Position numbers and translations under genes: made by a program
Notes under the pieces: model-generated
What the model saw: the letters and a program-made list of their open reading frames with translations, nothing else
Told to the model about the DNA's origin: nothing
Databases searched by the model: none
In this document: positions 63,907 to 64,000 of the stretch, piece after piece
Position numbering within the stretch: the stretch's first letter is position 1
Layout: each line of letters opens with the position of its first letter
NCBI RefSeq assembly: GCF_014334015.1
Contig: NZ_CP060488.1
Coordinates: 5,166,501 to 5,230,500 of the forward strand
Length of the DNA: 64,000 nt
Source: Bacteroides sp. M10
GTDB lineage: Bacteria; Bacteroidota; Bacteroidia; Bacteroidales; Bacteroidaceae
Reading direction: 5' to 3'

Positions 63907-64000
63907 TTAATGCCCGGAAACAGCCAATACAAACTTGATATCAGCATAGGAGACAGCGTCTCCTAATGCTACCTTTATAGCGAATATTCCCATGTATTCA
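63907..64000 (-). CDS. C-terminal fragment of a reverse-strand gene at the window edge
   Basis: From the window edge the minus strand is open and reads EYMGIFAIKVALGDAVSYAD then IKFVLAVSGH and a stop at 63907-63909. It is amino-acid-like in composition, with normal codon use for the region, but 30 residues are too few to name a family. It may be a chance frame. Confidence 0.35.
   Translation of the reverse strand, partial: EYMGIFAIKVALGDAVSYADIKFVLAVSGH

Overview
The window looks like a Bacteroides chromosome (Bacteroidales). Gene starts are preceded by TAnnTTTG -7 boxes, several with a TTTG or TTG -33 box about 19-21 bp upstream, rather than E. coli-type promoters. It also carries a UpxY-type antiterminator, a capsule operon next to an invertible promoter, an HU-like protein followed by a 'smalltalk' mini-protein, AAA-ATPase/PD-(D/E)XK proteins and LHPLV-type AraC regulators. 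I cannot name the species from the sequence alone. I saw no rRNA, tRNA or CRISPR array.

Layout. 1-4.3 kb (minus strand): housekeeping operon reading PBP1A, HPPK-like protein, KdsB, M16-like protein (cut by the window edge). 4.4-10.4 kb: accessory island with two different AAA-ATPase/PD-(D/E)XK proteins flanking a three-gene module (toxin-like, XRE antitoxin-like, SecB-like) and an HU-like/smalltalk pair. A 34-bp imperfect direct repeat of the smalltalk 3' end borders the three-gene module. 10.4-35.8 kb (minus strand): one large capsular polysaccharide (CPS) operon. It reads UpxY, RmlA/C/D/B (dTDP-L-rhamnose), Wzx, FrhB-like, pyruvyltransferase, Wzy, IS66 remnant, WbsX-like, glycosyltransferase, FrhB-like, pyruvyltransferase, glycosyltransferase, acetyltransferase, glycosyltransferase, radical SAM, glycosyltransferase, initiating phosphosugar transferase, Wza, Wzc. 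It ends in a structured RNA-like region with a strong terminator. 35.83-36.13 kb: invertible promoter segment bounded by 30-bp inverted repeats. The only consensus promoter inside points away from the capsule genes, so the locus is drawn in the OFF phase. The adjacent tyrosine recombinase is the probable invertase. 37.2-39.0 kb: small accessory genes, including a DUF2693-like and a DUF4373-like protein, with four 13-bp near-palindromes at exactly 22-bp spacing between them.

39.1-64 kb: mainly core metabolism and signalling. In order these are pyrBI, a flavin reductase, an outer-membrane protein, glyA, fhs, the aspartate/alanine exchange pair aspT-aspD, a TPR histidine kinase, a TonB-dependent-receptor-like protein divergent from a two-component system, two small exported proteins, an NAD-dependent epimerase, two tandem AraC regulators, a candidate small RNA, rtcB, an RmlD-like reductase, and a split lysO lysine exporter preceded by a short ORF and hairpin leader.

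How the parts work together: UpxY and the invertible promoter would control a Wzy-dependent capsule containing rhamnose and probably pyruvylated and acetylated sugars. Wzx flips the repeat units, Wzy polymerises them, and Wza/Wzc export them and set chain length. GlyA and Fhs both serve folate one-carbon metabolism. AspT/AspD would convert aspartate to alanine with net proton consumption. The least explained parts are the 22-bp-period array, the three-gene toxin-antitoxin-chaperone-like module, and two transcript-like regions without a recognisable ORF.
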